Shown here in pieces: positions 41,766 through 51,941 of a stretch of DNA of 64,000 nt. Positions within the stretch are counted from its first letter, which is position 1; each line of letters begins with the position of its first letter. The notes beneath the pieces are model-generated. The model ran no database searches and had not been told where the DNA came from. It saw only the letters and a program-made list of their open reading frames with translations. This DNA comes from Thermoflexus hugenholtzii JAD2 (GTDB lineage Bacteria; Chloroflexota; Chloroflexia; Chloroflexales; Roseiflexaceae): the NCBI GenBank assembly GCA_945881915.1, contig CAMCVW010000002.1, forward strand, positions 20,676 through 84,675. Direction: 5' to 3'. The translations under genes were made by a program, and so were the position numbers.

Positions 41766-42707
41766 ATGATCAATGCAGTCCACCTCACAAAATCCTACGG
41801 GCCAGTCGTTGCGGTCCGCGATGTCAGCCTCACCGTTGGCGAAGCACAGATCTATGCGCTCCTCGGTCCGAACGGCGCTGGCAAAAGCACCACCATCAAC
41901 ATGTTGACCACCTTGCTCAAGCCTGACAGCGGGAGTGTACACATCAACGGACACAATGCCGCAAGTCATCCTGATGCTGTACGCCGCATCATCGGCGTGA
42001 CATTCCAAGACCTCGTCCTCGACCGTGATTTGACGGGGCGCGAATGTCTCGACTTCGCCGGTCGGTTATACAATCTTGCGCCAAACCTACGCAAACAGCG
42101 CATCAACGAAGTCCTTGCATTGGTCGAATTGGGCACAGCCGCTGACCGTTTGACGGGGACGTATTCTGGCGGGATGAAACGGCGACTCGAGTTAGCACGT
42201 TGCCTGATGATGCATCCGCTGGTGCTCTTTTTGGATGAACCGACACAAGGGTTAGACCCTCAGCATCGGGCACAGATATGGCAATACATCAAAGATTTGC
42301 GCTCCCAAAATGGGATGACGGTGTTATTGACGACACATGCCATGGACGAAGCCGAGAACCTCGCAGATACGGTCGGAATCATCGATGACGGCGCGATGGT
42401 GAGCGAAGGTACCCCTGATGCATTGATTGGTAGTCTGGGCAGCGCATACATTCGCATCAACGCTGCATTCCCACCCGGATACAGCCCATCATTTGGCGCT
42501 GCCGCTTGGGTCACCATGGTCGACGCACAACCAGGAGTTTTGACCATTGGCGTACTCCATGGGGCACGTCAGATGACGACCATTATCGAAACACTTCATC
42601 AGGACGGCATTGTCATTTTGGACATCAGTATGACGCGCCCTTCGCTGGGCGACGTCTTTCTCCAAGTCACCGGCCGCGCATTGCGCGACGAAGGAGCATC
42701 ACGATGA
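41766..42707 (+). CDS. ABC-2 type exporter ATP-binding protein (DrrA-like)
   Basis: A 313-residue ABC ATPase with Walker A GPNGAGKSTT, signature YSGGMKRRLELARCL, Walker B LVLFLDEPTQGLDP and the switch His in LLTTHAMDEAE. The C-terminal extension is of the DrrA type, found in antibiotic, lipid or polysaccharide exporters. It pairs with the permease gene that starts inside its stop codon. GAGGA at 41754 favours ATG 41766 over ATG 41760. Confidence 0.92.
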   Translation: MINAVHLTKSYGPVVAVRDVSLTVGEAQIYALLGPNGAGKSTTINMLTTLLKPDSGSVHINGHNAASHPDAVRRIIGVTFQDLVLDRDLTGRECLDFAGRLYNLAPNLRKQRINEVLALVELGTAADRLTGTYSGGMKRRLELARCLMMHPLVLFLDEPTQGLDPQHRAQIWQYIKDLRSQNGMTVLLTTHAMDEAENLADTVGIIDDGAMVSEGTPDALIGSLGSAYIRINAAFPPGYSPSFGAAAWVTMVDAQPGVLTIGVLHGARQMTTIIETLHQDGIVILDISMTRPSLGDVFLQVTGRALRDEGASR

Positions 42708-43456
42708 TACATGCGACACATGCAATTTGGCTGCGCCATATGCGTAAGTTCTTCCGCAACCGCGAAGAACTCGGCGGACTTTTGATCCAACCCATTCTAT
42801 GGGTGGGACTTTTTGGCATTGGGATGGCCCGCATGGTCACTGCACAAACTGATTATGTCACCTTTATGTTGCCCGGTATATTGGCGTTGACCGCACTGGG
42901 TGGTGCTGCAGGCGGCGGGATGATGTTCCTCGATGAACGTCTGCGCGGCATCCTACGTGAGTACCAAGTCGCTCCCATTCCACGACTCAGCATTCTGCTG
43001 GGCCACATTGCAGCAACCGTCAGCAAGGCATTTTTTCAAATTGTGATTGTAATCCTTGTCGGGCTGGCAGTGGGTGTGCAATGGACCTTTGGCTTTGGCG
43101 CATTCGTGAGTGCATTGATTTTTCTTTTGGCATTCACGCTGGGCTTTTGTGGGCTGTCACTTGGGATTGCAATACGTTCCAAGAGCATTATGGGATACCA
43201 CGGCATGCTCTTTCTTTTTAACTTACCGCTGTTATTTGCGTCGAATGCGCTCTATCCATTGACCGATGCTCCCATCTGGATGCAATGGCTCGCATATGTA
43301 AACCCAGCCACCTGGTACATCGACGCGACCCGTGTGTTTTTGCAGGGAAGTACACCGATGTTGCCCGTTTGGGTTTCGGGGACAGCTCTTGTTGTTTTTG
43401 CTTGCACTGGGTTAGTCTTTGCGCTCCGACGCTTCCGGGCATTGACCACTTCCTGA
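42704..43456 (+). CDS. ABC-2 type exporter permease
   Basis: A 250-residue permease with six membrane helices of the ABC-2 (DrrB) type. YQVAPIPRLSILLGHIAATV and NALYPLTDAPIWMQWLAYVN contain the conserved ABC-2 signature region. It forms the membrane part of the exporter with the preceding ATPase. ATG 42704 overlaps that gene's stop (ATGA) and follows AAGGAG. The frame is open to 42506 but that part overlaps the ATPase gene. Confidence 0.92.
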   Translation: MIHATHAIWLRHMRKFFRNREELGGLLIQPILWVGLFGIGMARMVTAQTDYVTFMLPGILALTALGGAAGGGMMFLDERLRGILREYQVAPIPRLSILLGHIAATVSKAFFQIVIVILVGLAVGVQWTFGFGAFVSALIFLLAFTLGFCGLSLGIAIRSKSIMGYHGMLFLFNLPLLFASNALYPLTDAPIWMQWLAYVNPATWYIDATRVFLQGSTPMLPVWVSGTALVVFACTGLVFALRRFRALTTS

Positions 43457-43531
43457 AATCCCCATGCCGGGTGAAATCAGGTACACTATATCGCACATAT
43501 GTACGACCGACAATGAGGAGAGCTGCGACCG

Positions 43532-46522
43532 ATGGCACGCAACACGATCGAAATCCGCGGCGCGCGAGAACATAATCTCAAAGGAATCGACCTGACCATC
43601 CCGCGTGATCAGCTCGTGGTTTTGACCGGAGTCTCAGGCTCTGGCAAATCCTCTCTGGCATTTGATACCTTGTATGCAGAAGGACAACGACGCTACGTCG
43701 AGTCACTCTCTGCGTATGCACGGCAATTCTTGGGCCAACTCGAAAAACCCAAAGTGGACTACATCAGCGGCTTGTCACCCGCGATTGCCATAGAGCAGAA
43801 GAGCGCTTCGAAAAATCCACGCTCGACCGTTGGTACGGTCACCGAAGTATACGATTACCTCCGCCTACTATACGGGCGTGTGGGTACCCAACACTGCCAT
43901 GTTTGTGGACAACCAGTCGCGTCACAAACCCCTGAACAGATGGTCGATCGTATTTTGGGGTTACCCACGGGCACGCGCTACATGGTACTTGCTCCAATGG
44001 TGTCGCGCCGTAAAGGGGAGTACAAAGAAATCTTTGCGGAAGCACGCACCGAAGGGTTTACGCGCGTGCGAGTCGACGGCGAGTTGATGGAACTCAGCAC
44101 GGATATCAAACTCAATAAAAAAGTCACGCATACCATCGAAGTCGTGGTTGACCGCCTTGCAGTACCCATCAGAGACGATTCCGGCAGCGAAAAAGCCGGT
44201 AAGGGCAAAGCCGGTGCGGGGGCCCAGAGTACCTGGGATGCATACGAAACGCGCTTGACCGACGCCATCGAATTGGCGGTACGGACGGGTGAAGGGAGCT
44301 GTGTCATCGCCGTTGTCGACTTCCCCGCCGATACCCCGAGCGAAATTTCTGCGGTCAAAGAATGGGTGATGAGCGAAGCCAACACCTGTACGACCTGTGG
44401 GATATCGTTCAATGAACTGACGCCCCAGATGTTTTCGTTTAACTCACCACAAGGTGCTTGTAGTGACTGTGCCGGGCTCGGTACACGCCTTGATGTGGAT
44501 GTGGGATTGTTGGTACCGAACGGAAGTTTGTCGATCCACGATGGCGCGGTTCCATACTGGGGTGAATTGCGCAAAAAGAAAGATGGCTGGGGCTACAAGT
44601 CCCTCGCCGTCATCGCAGCCCACTTTGGCATCGACCTCGATACCCCTTGGGCCAAATTGAGCGACCGTAATCGTGAAATCATCGTGAGTGGGAGCGGCAA
44701 AGAAAAAATAAAATTCACGTGGGCCAATGACGAAAGTGGCTCGAAAGGTGAGTTCATGCGCACGTGGGAAGGTGTCGCAAACGAAATCAGTCGGCGCTAC
44801 AACACAACGGGTAGCGACATGACGCGTGAATTCTATGCCTCGTATATGTCTGAGCAAGTCTGTCCGACCTGTAAACGGGCACGATTGCGTGCGGAATCGC
44901 GGGCAGTTCGGGTCGGTGGCTGGTCGATTAGCGACGTGTGTGCCCTCAATATCACCGATGCCCACGCTTGGGCAATGACGATTGCAGGCACAGAAGTTGG
45001 TCTTGTCACAGGCCTCCAGACAACCCCGTTACAGGGCAATGCGGTGATGATTGCCAGCGATATTTTGAAGGAAATCCAAGATCGCTTGGGATTTTTGTTG
45101 AACGTCGGATTGCACTACCTCACCATGGCCCGGGCAGCGCCGAGCTTGTCGGGTGGTGAAGCACAGCGCATCAGGCTCGCCTCACAGATTGGTTCAGGCC
45201 TGGTTGGGGTGATGTACATTTTGGACGAACCGAGTATTGGATTGCATCAACGCGATAATCGGAAGTTGCTCAACACGCTCATCAAGCTCCGTGATTTGGG
45301 GAATAGTGTCATCGTGGTTGAACACGACCTCGAGACCATGCAAGCAGCAGATTTTCTGATTGACTTTGGCCCTGGCGCAGGAGTCAAAGGTGGCCAAGTC
45401 GTCGCGGCTGACACCCCTGCCAAAGTCGCCAAAGTCAAAGGGTCACTGACCGGACAGTATTTGTCGGGCAAGATGGAAATCCCCACTCCCAAAACCCGAC
45501 GGCCAGGGAATGGGGCATGGGTGGGTATGCGCGGCGCAAAGATGAATAATTTGCGCGATGTGAGCATCAAATTCCCCCTGGGTGCATTTGTCGCAGTGAC
45601 GGGTGTATCGGGGTCTGGTAAATCATCGCTCATCAACGGTACGCTCTACCCGACCCTGGCAAATCGATTGAGTCGCATGAGCTTATTGCCTGGACCAATA
45701 GATGGTATCGATGGGCTCGAACACCTCGACAAAGTCATCGACATCGACCAGCAACCCATCGGACGCACGCCTCGTTCAAATCCTGCGACGTACGTCAAAT
45801 TGTTTGACCATATTCGAGACATCTTTTCACAGAGCCCTGAAGCAAAGGTGCGCGGCTACGACGTCGGGCGCTTTTCGTTCAACACGAAGGGTGGCCGCTG
45901 TGAAGCCTGTGAAGGCGCAGGTGTTCGGCTCATCGATATGCAATTCTTGGCTGATGTTTCGGTGCGGTGCGATGTCTGCAAAGGAAAGCGCTATAATCGA
46001 GAAACATTGGCAGTGAAGTATCGGGGCAAGACGATTGCCGATGTCCTCGACATGGACGTGCAGACAGCCTTGGAGTTTTTTGCACACATCCCCAAAATCA
46101 CCCGTATTTTGACCACACTCCACGATGTCGGCCTGGATTATATTGCCCTTGGCCAACCTGCGACGACGTTGTCTGGTGGTGAAGCACAGCGGATGAAGTT
46201 ATCACGAGAACTCGCCCGAATGGACACGGGGCGAACCATTTACATCCTCGACGAACCCACGACCGGACTCCACTTCGCTGACGTGCAGCGTTTGTTGATT
46301 GTGTTGCATCGGCTGGTCGAAGCGGGGAACACGGTACTAGTCATCGAGCATAATCTGGATGTCATCAAGACTGCAGACTGGCTCATCGACATGGGACCAG
46401 AAGGCGGTACCGGCGGAGGTGAGGTCATTGCCATGGGAACGCCCGAGGAAGTCGCAGCAATTGATGCATCACACACGGGATACTTCCTGCGCGAGATGTT
46501 CCACAAGGGTAAAACATTCTAG
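43532..46522 (+). CDS. uvrA: Excinuclease ABC subunit A
   Basis: UvrA, the damage-recognition ATPase of nucleotide excision repair, 996 residues. Both Walker A loops (LTGVSGSGKSSLAFDTLYAE and VTGVSGSGKSSLINGTLYP), the two signature motifs (LSGGEAQRI, LSGGEAQRM), the zinc-binding CTTCG and CxxC clusters and EP(T/S)xGLH segments are present. A Gly/Lys/Ala-rich insert (SEKAGKGKAGAGAQ) near residue 225 extends the UvrB-binding region. A GAGGAG site lies about 12 bases upstream of the ATG. uvrC is 3 kb away on the other strand; uvrB is not in the window. Confidence 0.97.
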   Translation: MARNTIEIRGAREHNLKGIDLTIPRDQLVVLTGVSGSGKSSLAFDTLYAEGQRRYVESLSAYARQFLGQLEKPKVDYISGLSPAIAIEQKSASKNPRSTVGTVTEVYDYLRLLYGRVGTQHCHVCGQPVASQTPEQMVDRILGLPTGTRYMVLAPMVSRRKGEYKEIFAEARTEGFTRVRVDGELMELSTDIKLNKKVTHTIEVVVDRLAVPIRDDSGSEKAGKGKAGAGAQSTWDAYETRLTDAIELAVRTGEGSCVIAVVDFPADTPSEISAVKEWVMSEANTCTTCGISFNELTPQMFSFNSPQGACSDCAGLGTRLDVDVGLLVPNGSLSIHDGAVPYWGELRKKKDGWGYKSLAVIAAHFGIDLDTPWAKLSDRNREIIVSGSGKEKIKFTWANDESGSKGEFMRTWEGVANEISRRYNTTGSDMTREFYASYMSEQVCPTCKRARLRAESRAVRVGGWSISDVCALNITDAHAWAMTIAGTEVGLVTGLQTTPLQGNAVMIASDILKEIQDRLGFLLNVGLHYLTMARAAPSLSGGEAQRIRLASQIGSGLVGVMYILDEPSIGLHQRDNRKLLNTLIKLRDLGNSVIVVEHDLETMQAADFLIDFGPGAGVKGGQVVAADTPAKVAKVKGSLTGQYLSGKMEIPTPKTRRPGNGAWVGMRGAKMNNLRDVSIKFPLGAFVAVTGVSGSGKSSLINGTLYPTLANRLSRMSLLPGPIDGIDGLEHLDKVIDIDQQPIGRTPRSNPATYVKLFDHIRDIFSQSPEAKVRGYDVGRFSFNTKGGRCEACEGAGVRLIDMQFLADVSVRCDVCKGKRYNRETLAVKYRGKTIADVLDMDVQTALEFFAHIPKITRILTTLHDVGLDYIALGQPATTLSGGEAQRMKLSRELARMDTGRTIYILDEPTTGLHFADVQRLLIVLHRLVEAGNTVLVIEHNLDVIKTADWLIDMGPEGGTGGGEVIAMGTPEEVAAIDASHTGYFLREMFHKGKTF

Positions 46523-46571
46523 CAAACACCAGTGTACCTGCCGTACATATCCTGAGCATTAAGGAACACGC

Positions 46572-47465
46572 GTGTCTGAACGCTTCAAAGTCGGGTTAGC
46601 GTTGTTATTGACGTACACCATCTGGGGATCGACGTATCTTGGCATGAACTATGCGTTGGAGTCGTTCCCACCACTGCACCTGGCAGCACTCCGTTTTTTG
46701 GCAGCCTCGGTCATCATGATGCTGTTTATGCGTTGGCGCGGCGCGTCATTCCCCACGGCACGTGAATTCATGGGTGGAATGGGTGTCGGGATGATTCTGC
46801 TCGGGTTGGGGAACGGCGGTGTCGTTTTGGGGCTCCATTACAACATTCCAACCGGATTGACGGCTTTGATTTTGGCAAGTTCACCAATATGGGCAGCTGT
46901 GTTTGCCGGATTTTGGGGGCTGTGGCCAAATCGCCGTGAAGTGATCGGACTATTGGTCGGCTTTTGCGGCGTAATTGTCTTGCGTTTTGATGGGCAGATT
47001 CAGGCAGCGCCGATTGGGTTCCTATTCCTCATGCTGGCAGCCATGGGATGGTCCATGGGAACGGTGCTGATACCACGGGTCAAACAGTCGCCCAATGCCT
47101 ATATGGCAAGCGGTGCCCAAATGCTTGGCGCAAGTGTGACGCTCTTTGCGGCTGCATTGGTCACGGGTGAACAAATGACTACGACGCTGAGCACGACATC
47201 ACTGTGGGCATTCGGGTATCTGTTGATATTTGGATCGTTGATTGGGTTTACGGCGTATTCGTACCTCGTTCCGCGGGTACGGCCTGCGTTGGCTATCAGC
47301 TCGGCGTACGTGAACCCCATGGTTGCGGTGCTGCTCGGCACGCTGCTCAATCGTGAATCAATCAGTTCCTATATGCTCTATGCATTACCATTGATTATTG
47401 GCGGGGTGCTCTTGATGTCATTTGCCAAGACAAAAAAACAGCCGTTGCAGGAAGCAACGGCCTAG
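46572..47465 (+). CDS. EamA/DMT family transporter
   Basis: A 297-residue DMT protein with ten helices in two EamA repeats. LTYTIWGSTYLGMNYALESF begins the first repeat and FGSLIGFTAYSYLVPRVRPA lies in the second, a pattern of the YedA-like amino-acid or metabolite exporters. The start is GTG 46572 with AAGGA 6 bases upstream. It follows uvrA by 49 bases and could be read from the same transcript, although the functions are unrelated. Confidence 0.88.
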   Translation: MSERFKVGLALLLTYTIWGSTYLGMNYALESFPPLHLAALRFLAASVIMMLFMRWRGASFPTAREFMGGMGVGMILLGLGNGGVVLGLHYNIPTGLTALILASSPIWAAVFAGFWGLWPNRREVIGLLVGFCGVIVLRFDGQIQAAPIGFLFLMLAAMGWSMGTVLIPRVKQSPNAYMASGAQMLGASVTLFAAALVTGEQMTTTLSTTSLWAFGYLLIFGSLIGFTAYSYLVPRVRPALAISSAYVNPMVAVLLGTLLNRESISSYMLYALPLIIGGVLLMSFAKTKKQPLQEATA

Positions 47466-47481
47466 GGAATGACGCAAAGCA

Positions 47482-47519
47482 GCCCCACGTCACTGTGTGA
47501 CGTGGGGCCGCTTTTGTTT
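47482..47519. terminator. Bidirectional terminator
   Basis: A perfect 12-bp stem (GCCCCACGTCAC and its complement) with a TGT loop is followed by CGCTTTTGTTTT. It ends the DMT gene and may also serve the convergent GMC gene. Confidence 0.9.
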
Positions 47520-49147
47520 TAGCGGCCCATAGCAGCAATCCCCACTGCAATTCGGTACGCATTGGCCATGATGGTCAGCACCGGATTGAACCCGCCATTG
47601 GTGACGTGGAGCGAACCATCAGCGATGTAGAGGTTTTTGATACCGTGGATTTTTCCATTACGATCAGTCACCGATGACGCAGGATCATCGCCCATACGGC
47701 AGGTCCCCGCTTGGTGTTGACCTGCACTCAGACCGGGGCGCGGTGGGTTGCCCCACTGGCGTTCGACCCCGGCTGCTTCGAGCCATTCACGCGCTTTACC
47801 GTGCATGTATGCAGCAGTACGGACAGTCTCGGGGTGAACACCGCCGGACAATCGTGCCACCGGTACACCATAGCGATCACGGACACTCCTATCGAGAGTG
47901 ACTCGCGCGTCGGGGTTGGGAATCTCTTGGACCGGCCCCGTCACATCCATGAAGCGCGGATATGCATAGCGCATGAAATCTTTGGCCGCCTTGCCCCAAC
48001 GTGGCACCTCGGGAGGCATAAAGCGCTTCCAAAAAACGATGGGTAGTGTGATGAATTCGTCTGCCAACATCCCACCGCCGATGACATCAGGGTTCGCATG
48101 ATTGAAGTCCACTGTGCTGATGCTGACTCCTGGCCCTTCGGCGTCGTAGATTGGGTCCTTCATCAATCCAATCGAACGAGGATAGACGTGTCCTTGCAAA
48201 TGCCGACCGAGTTGGTCTGAGTGGTTTCCTAGGCCCTCCGGTGCATCGCTCGCGGCGGAATTCATCAGTAATCGCGGCGTCTCGATGGCACTGCCCGAGA
48301 TGATAACCGTCGTTGCCTGTGCAGTGTGCCGTTGGCCATCTGCGGTGATGTATTCAACCCCAGAAGCAGTCTGCGCATCAGCCATGAGGACACGGAGCAC
48401 AAATGCTTCGCTGACGAGGGTACAATTGCCGCTGGCCAGCGCACGGGGAATCATTGTGTTGTGTGTTCCGTTTTTTGCATTGACATGACAGGCAAAGCCG
48501 ACACACAATCCACATTGCGCGCAGACGGGTCTGCCCTGGAACGGGGTGGTGTTGAGCAGCAACGGTGGCGTCAGAGCATGCCAACCGAGCGTATGTGCGG
48601 CAGCTTGCAAAATATTCCCACGCGTCGTGAGCGGGACGGGCGGCATCGGGTAGGCATTTTGGCGTGGCCAGCGTTCGGCACTGCGACTCGAATCACCAGC
48701 GATGCCTACCTCGTGCTCGATACGCTCGTAGTAGGGGGCGAGATCAGCATACGAAATCGGCCAATCTGCCAGGGAGCTCCCTGCAGGACGTCCGTAGCGT
48801 GATTGCATGCGAAAATCATCGGGCATGAAGCGCCAGCCTTGGCCACCGTAGAGCATCGTCGAGCTACCCACTGCCATCGCATTGTTATGGTACCCGCCGT
48901 TATGCGGGAGTTGTACGTGCTCGGTACCGTCGGGAGTGACCAGCACCCGTGGATGCCCAATATCCGGGCCAGTGTTTTGGCCGTACTGCGACAAACGGTG
49001 GTTACGCAGATGATCGTTTTGTTCGTTTTCGTAGGTAAAATGCTTGCCGCGTTCGAGCAACAGGACACGCGCACCTGATTCAGACAAAATGGCAGCGGCG
49101 ACACCGCCGCCAGCGCCAGCACCCACAATGATGATGTCGTAGATCAT
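47519..49147 (-). CDS. GMC family FAD-dependent dehydrogenase
   Basis: A 542-residue GMC oxidoreductase. The FAD-binding start YDIIIVGAGAGGGVAAAILSES and the downstream LLLERG strand are clear, and the C-terminal GMC_oxred_C region contains HQAGTCRMGDDP with the catalytic His, then LYIADGSLHVTNGGFNPVLT. It oxidises an alcohol or sugar. ATG 49147 overlaps the stop of the small-subunit gene upstream (ATGA); together they resemble the two core subunits of gluconate 2-dehydrogenase-like enzymes. No cytochrome c subunit is adjacent. Confidence 0.9.
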   Translation of the reverse strand: MIYDIIIVGAGAGGGVAAAILSESGARVLLLERGKHFTYENEQNDHLRNHRLSQYGQNTGPDIGHPRVLVTPDGTEHVQLPHNGGYHNNAMAVGSSTMLYGGQGWRFMPDDFRMQSRYGRPAGSSLADWPISYADLAPYYERIEHEVGIAGDSSRSAERWPRQNAYPMPPVPLTTRGNILQAAAHTLGWHALTPPLLLNTTPFQGRPVCAQCGLCVGFACHVNAKNGTHNTMIPRALASGNCTLVSEAFVLRVLMADAQTASGVEYITADGQRHTAQATTVIISGSAIETPRLLMNSAASDAPEGLGNHSDQLGRHLQGHVYPRSIGLMKDPIYDAEGPGVSISTVDFNHANPDVIGGGMLADEFITLPIVFWKRFMPPEVPRWGKAAKDFMRYAYPRFMDVTGPVQEIPNPDARVTLDRSVRDRYGVPVARLSGGVHPETVRTAAYMHGKAREWLEAAGVERQWGNPPRPGLSAGQHQAGTCRMGDDPASSVTDRNGKIHGIKNLYIADGSLHVTNGGFNPVLTIMANAYRIAVGIAAMGR

Positions 49148-49554
49148 CGGCGTTCCTCGAATCCAAGCATCTGCCAAGAGACGCCGTTTGCGTTGGCGCC
49201 GTGACGGGGATCACTATAGAACCCCTCTGCACAGTGCTCAGCGATGAGTTCCAGTGTGTCTGCGGCATCACACAGCCAGACTGCACTGGTCTGGTTCTTC
49301 CATAGGGCTTCGATGAGCGCGTCGGCAGCGGTGGGACTGAGGGCAGCAAATGAGGTCGAATGGAGGTTGAGCGCTTCGTGCTCGAGCGACGTGAGTGTCT
49401 GTGTGTAGCGAGCCACATACCCGACACCATCTGCCTGCAAGAAACGCATGAGATACGTATCGACGCCTGCGGCAATACCTCCGGGAGTATCATCGTGTGG
49501 GATATAGCGTTCAATCAGAGCGCGCAACGTGGCGAGCTGGGTCGCATCAAACAT
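49144..49554 (-). CDS. Gluconate 2-dehydrogenase subunit 3 family protein
   Basis: A 136-residue small subunit of the gluconate 2-dehydrogenase subunit 3 family. It starts MFDATQLATLRALIERYIPH and ends EGFYSDPRHGANANGVSWQM LGF, the typical close. Many relatives carry a Tat signal; none is present from ATG 49554, which follows a strong GGAGG site, so export would need another route. It overlaps the GMC subunit gene by four bases. Confidence 0.85.
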   Translation of the reverse strand: MFDATQLATLRALIERYIPHDDTPGGIAAGVDTYLMRFLQADGVGYVARYTQTLTSLEHEALNLHSTSFAALSPTAADALIEALWKNQTSAVWLCDAADTLELIAEHCAEGFYSDPRHGANANGVSWQMLGFEERR

Positions 49555-49606
49555 ATGAACCTCCTGTGTCTGGATGAATACATCATAACAAACAAACACA
49601 TACGGA

Positions 49607-51556
49607 CTACAGCAATGACTTGAGTTCCTCAGCAGATTTACGGGTCATGCCCGGAAGGGCTGCAATGTCATCGACACTCGCTGCGCGGATGGCATCGAGT
49701 GATCCGAAGGTTTTGAGCAAGAGCTGCCGTCTTTTCGGGCCAATACCTGCTATTTCTTCGAGCGTCGAACTCTTCATCGATTTGGCCCGGAGTGTACGAT
49801 GGTAGTTTTTGGCAAAACGGTCTGTCTCTTCGTCGATGGTCTGCACGAGACCGAGGACCGGACTCGAGCGCTCGAGCACGATGAGTTCCTTGGCATTCGG
49901 AAGAAGCAGATCGAATCGGTCACGGTTTGGGCCTTTGACGACACCCACAACGGGCAAATGGCCAAAGCCGAGTCTTTTCAGTGATTCGACCGCCGCATTG
50001 AGTTGGCCGACACCGCCGTCGATGAGAATGAGATCCGGCAGAAGCGACCATGCTTCTTGTTCTTTGTTTTTTGCGTCTTCGGATTGTTGCTCGTCAGGTA
50101 CGTCGTTGATCGAGAGGAGGACATCTTCACCGGCAGCGGCAGCAGCGCGTTTGAAGCGGCGTTCGACCATCTCTTTGATTGAGCCGACATCATTTGGCGC
50201 GTCGATGGTCTTGATACGGAATTTTCGGTAATGAGCTTTTTTGGGTTCACCATTCTCAAACACCGTCATCGCACCAACGGTATTGGTCCCTTGGGTGTTG
50301 GAGACGTCGAAGCATTCGATGCGTCGCGGTGGGTCCGAAAGATTGAGAATGACCGCAAGTTCACGCAGGCCAACGACGGAGCGTTTTTCGCCATCCATCC
50401 AAGCAGCACGCAGTTCGGCGAGTTTACGTTTGGCATTGGCAGTGGCCATTTCGACGAGTTCTCTTTTTTCTCCACGGCGCGGGACGGTGATTTCGACTTT
50501 ATGACCGCGCTTATGGGAGAGCCAACTTTCGATAATGAGGGGTTCTTCGACGTGTTCGGCCAAAATAATATTTGGTGGAACCTCGGCGGCCGAATCGTAG
50601 AACTGTGTGAGGAATGAGCCCAGCAATTGTGCATCGTCTTCGTCTTCGGTATTTTGCAGCGCAAACGGTTCTGCCCCGATGAGTTTGCCGTTACGAATAT
50701 AGAAAATCTGGACGACTGCGGAGCCGTCTTCACGGGCAAAAGCGATGACATCTTGGTCGGAAGTGACGGTTCGCATAACCTGCTGACGCTGACTTATTTC
50801 TTCGATGTCGCGGATTTGATCGCGAATGAATGCAGCCCGTTCAAACTGCATGTCTTTGGCGTGCTGGGTCATGCGGGTGCGCAGATTTTTGACGACATCC
50901 TCGGTTTTTCCTTCGAGGAAGCGGCAGACCGACTGGATGGTTTGTTTGTATTCCTCTTGAGATACGAGTGCGGGGACGCAGGGACCGAGGCAACGGCGCA
51001 TTTCGTAGTAGAGGCATGGTTTGCCGGTGCGTTGGTGGCGTTTGAAGCGATCATCGCCGCAATCAAATGGGGGCCGAAAGGCAAAGAGTCGATTGAGTTC
51101 ACTGAGGGTTCGGCGTACTGAACCTGCTTTGGCATACGGCCCGAAGTAGCGTGCGCCATCCTCGTAGACCGTACGTGTGGTCAAAATCCGTGGCCATGCT
51201 TCGTTGATGGTGACTTTGATGTACGGATAGCTGCGATCATCCTTGAGGAGAACGTTGTAGCGCGGCCGGTGCTGTTTGATGAGATTCATTTCGAGGAGGA
51301 GTGCTTCGAGTTCACTACTCGTCGTGATAATCGAAAAATCAGCGATTTTGGCGACCATTCGGCGATTTTTGTTGCTCAGCTGGGCAATATTGAAGTACGA
51401 TTGCATACGGTCACGCAGCGATTTTGATTTGCCCACATAGAGGACTTGGGCATTGCTGTCGCGCCAGATATAGACGCCATAGGTCTGCGGGACGGCTTTG
51501 AGTCGCTCGTGAAATTCTTCGTGGTTAATCACCGCAGTGAAGCGAAAATCTGGCAT
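49607..51556 (-). CDS. uvrC: Excinuclease ABC subunit C
   Basis: UvrC, the dual-incision nuclease of excision repair, 649 residues. The GIY-YIG domain begins GVYIWRDSNAQVLYVGKSKS (residues about 28-47), a Cys cluster and UVR segment lie near residue 230, the RNase H-like nuclease domain includes FDVSNTQGTNTVGAMTVFEN, and a tandem HhH closes the C-terminus (GPKRRQLLLKTFGSLDAIRA). ATG 51556 is one base after the stop of the FmdB-type gene, so translation is probably coupled; the frame is open to 51598. Confidence 0.97.
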   Translation of the reverse strand: MPDFRFTAVINHEEFHERLKAVPQTYGVYIWRDSNAQVLYVGKSKSLRDRMQSYFNIAQLSNKNRRMVAKIADFSIITTSSELEALLLEMNLIKQHRPRYNVLLKDDRSYPYIKVTINEAWPRILTTRTVYEDGARYFGPYAKAGSVRRTLSELNRLFAFRPPFDCGDDRFKRHQRTGKPCLYYEMRRCLGPCVPALVSQEEYKQTIQSVCRFLEGKTEDVVKNLRTRMTQHAKDMQFERAAFIRDQIRDIEEISQRQQVMRTVTSDQDVIAFAREDGSAVVQIFYIRNGKLIGAEPFALQNTEDEDDAQLLGSFLTQFYDSAAEVPPNIILAEHVEEPLIIESWLSHKRGHKVEITVPRRGEKRELVEMATANAKRKLAELRAAWMDGEKRSVVGLRELAVILNLSDPPRRIECFDVSNTQGTNTVGAMTVFENGEPKKAHYRKFRIKTIDAPNDVGSIKEMVERRFKRAAAAAGEDVLLSINDVPDEQQSEDAKNKEQEAWSLLPDLILIDGGVGQLNAAVESLKRLGFGHLPVVGVVKGPNRDRFDLLLPNAKELIVLERSSPVLGLVQTIDEETDRFAKNYHRTLRAKSMKSSTLEEIAGIGPKRRQLLLKTFGSLDAIRAASVDDIAALPGMTRKSAEELKSLL

Positions 51557-51557
51557 G

Positions 51558-51932
51558 TTATGCCCACCCCAGGTCTGTATCGCCAGGGTTTGACCCACCA
51601 GCGCGGGTATCGGCGCGTTCTTCGTCTATCATTTCGTCGACCATTTCGTTCCAGTCGGTACCGGCGTCTTCACCAATGGTACGACCGAGTTCTTTGGCCC
51701 AACGGGCAACGGCCCGGGGATCGTTCACGTCTACCCCATCAAATGCGGAATCGCCCCCGATACGTGCCACGTGAGCGGCTTCGCCACGGAGCTGGAACAC
51801 GCGGGAAACAATCCGCTGTACTTCTGCCTTCTGACAGCGTGGACAAGCGAGATTTGTCGGATCAGAAAAACCCTGTACCAGGCGTTGAAAAATCACCCGA
51901 CAAGCATCGCAGCGGTACTCATAGATGGGCAT
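51558..51932 (-). CDS. FmdB family zinc ribbon protein
   Basis: A 124-residue protein with an N-terminal FmdB-type zinc ribbon (MPIYEYRCDACRVIFQRLV, then CPRCQ), followed by a polar, acidic, probably disordered tail. FmdB-like proteins are small putative regulators. It begins 9 bases after nnr and ends one base before uvrC, forming an nnr-fmdB-uvrC unit. Its biochemical role is unknown. Confidence 0.85.
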   Translation of the reverse strand: MPIYEYRCDACRVIFQRLVQGFSDPTNLACPRCQKAEVQRIVSRVFQLRGEAAHVARIGGDSAFDGVDVNDPRAVARWAKELGRTIGEDAGTDWNEMVDEMIDEERADTRAGGSNPGDTDLGWA

Positions 51933-51941
51933 GGATGCTCC

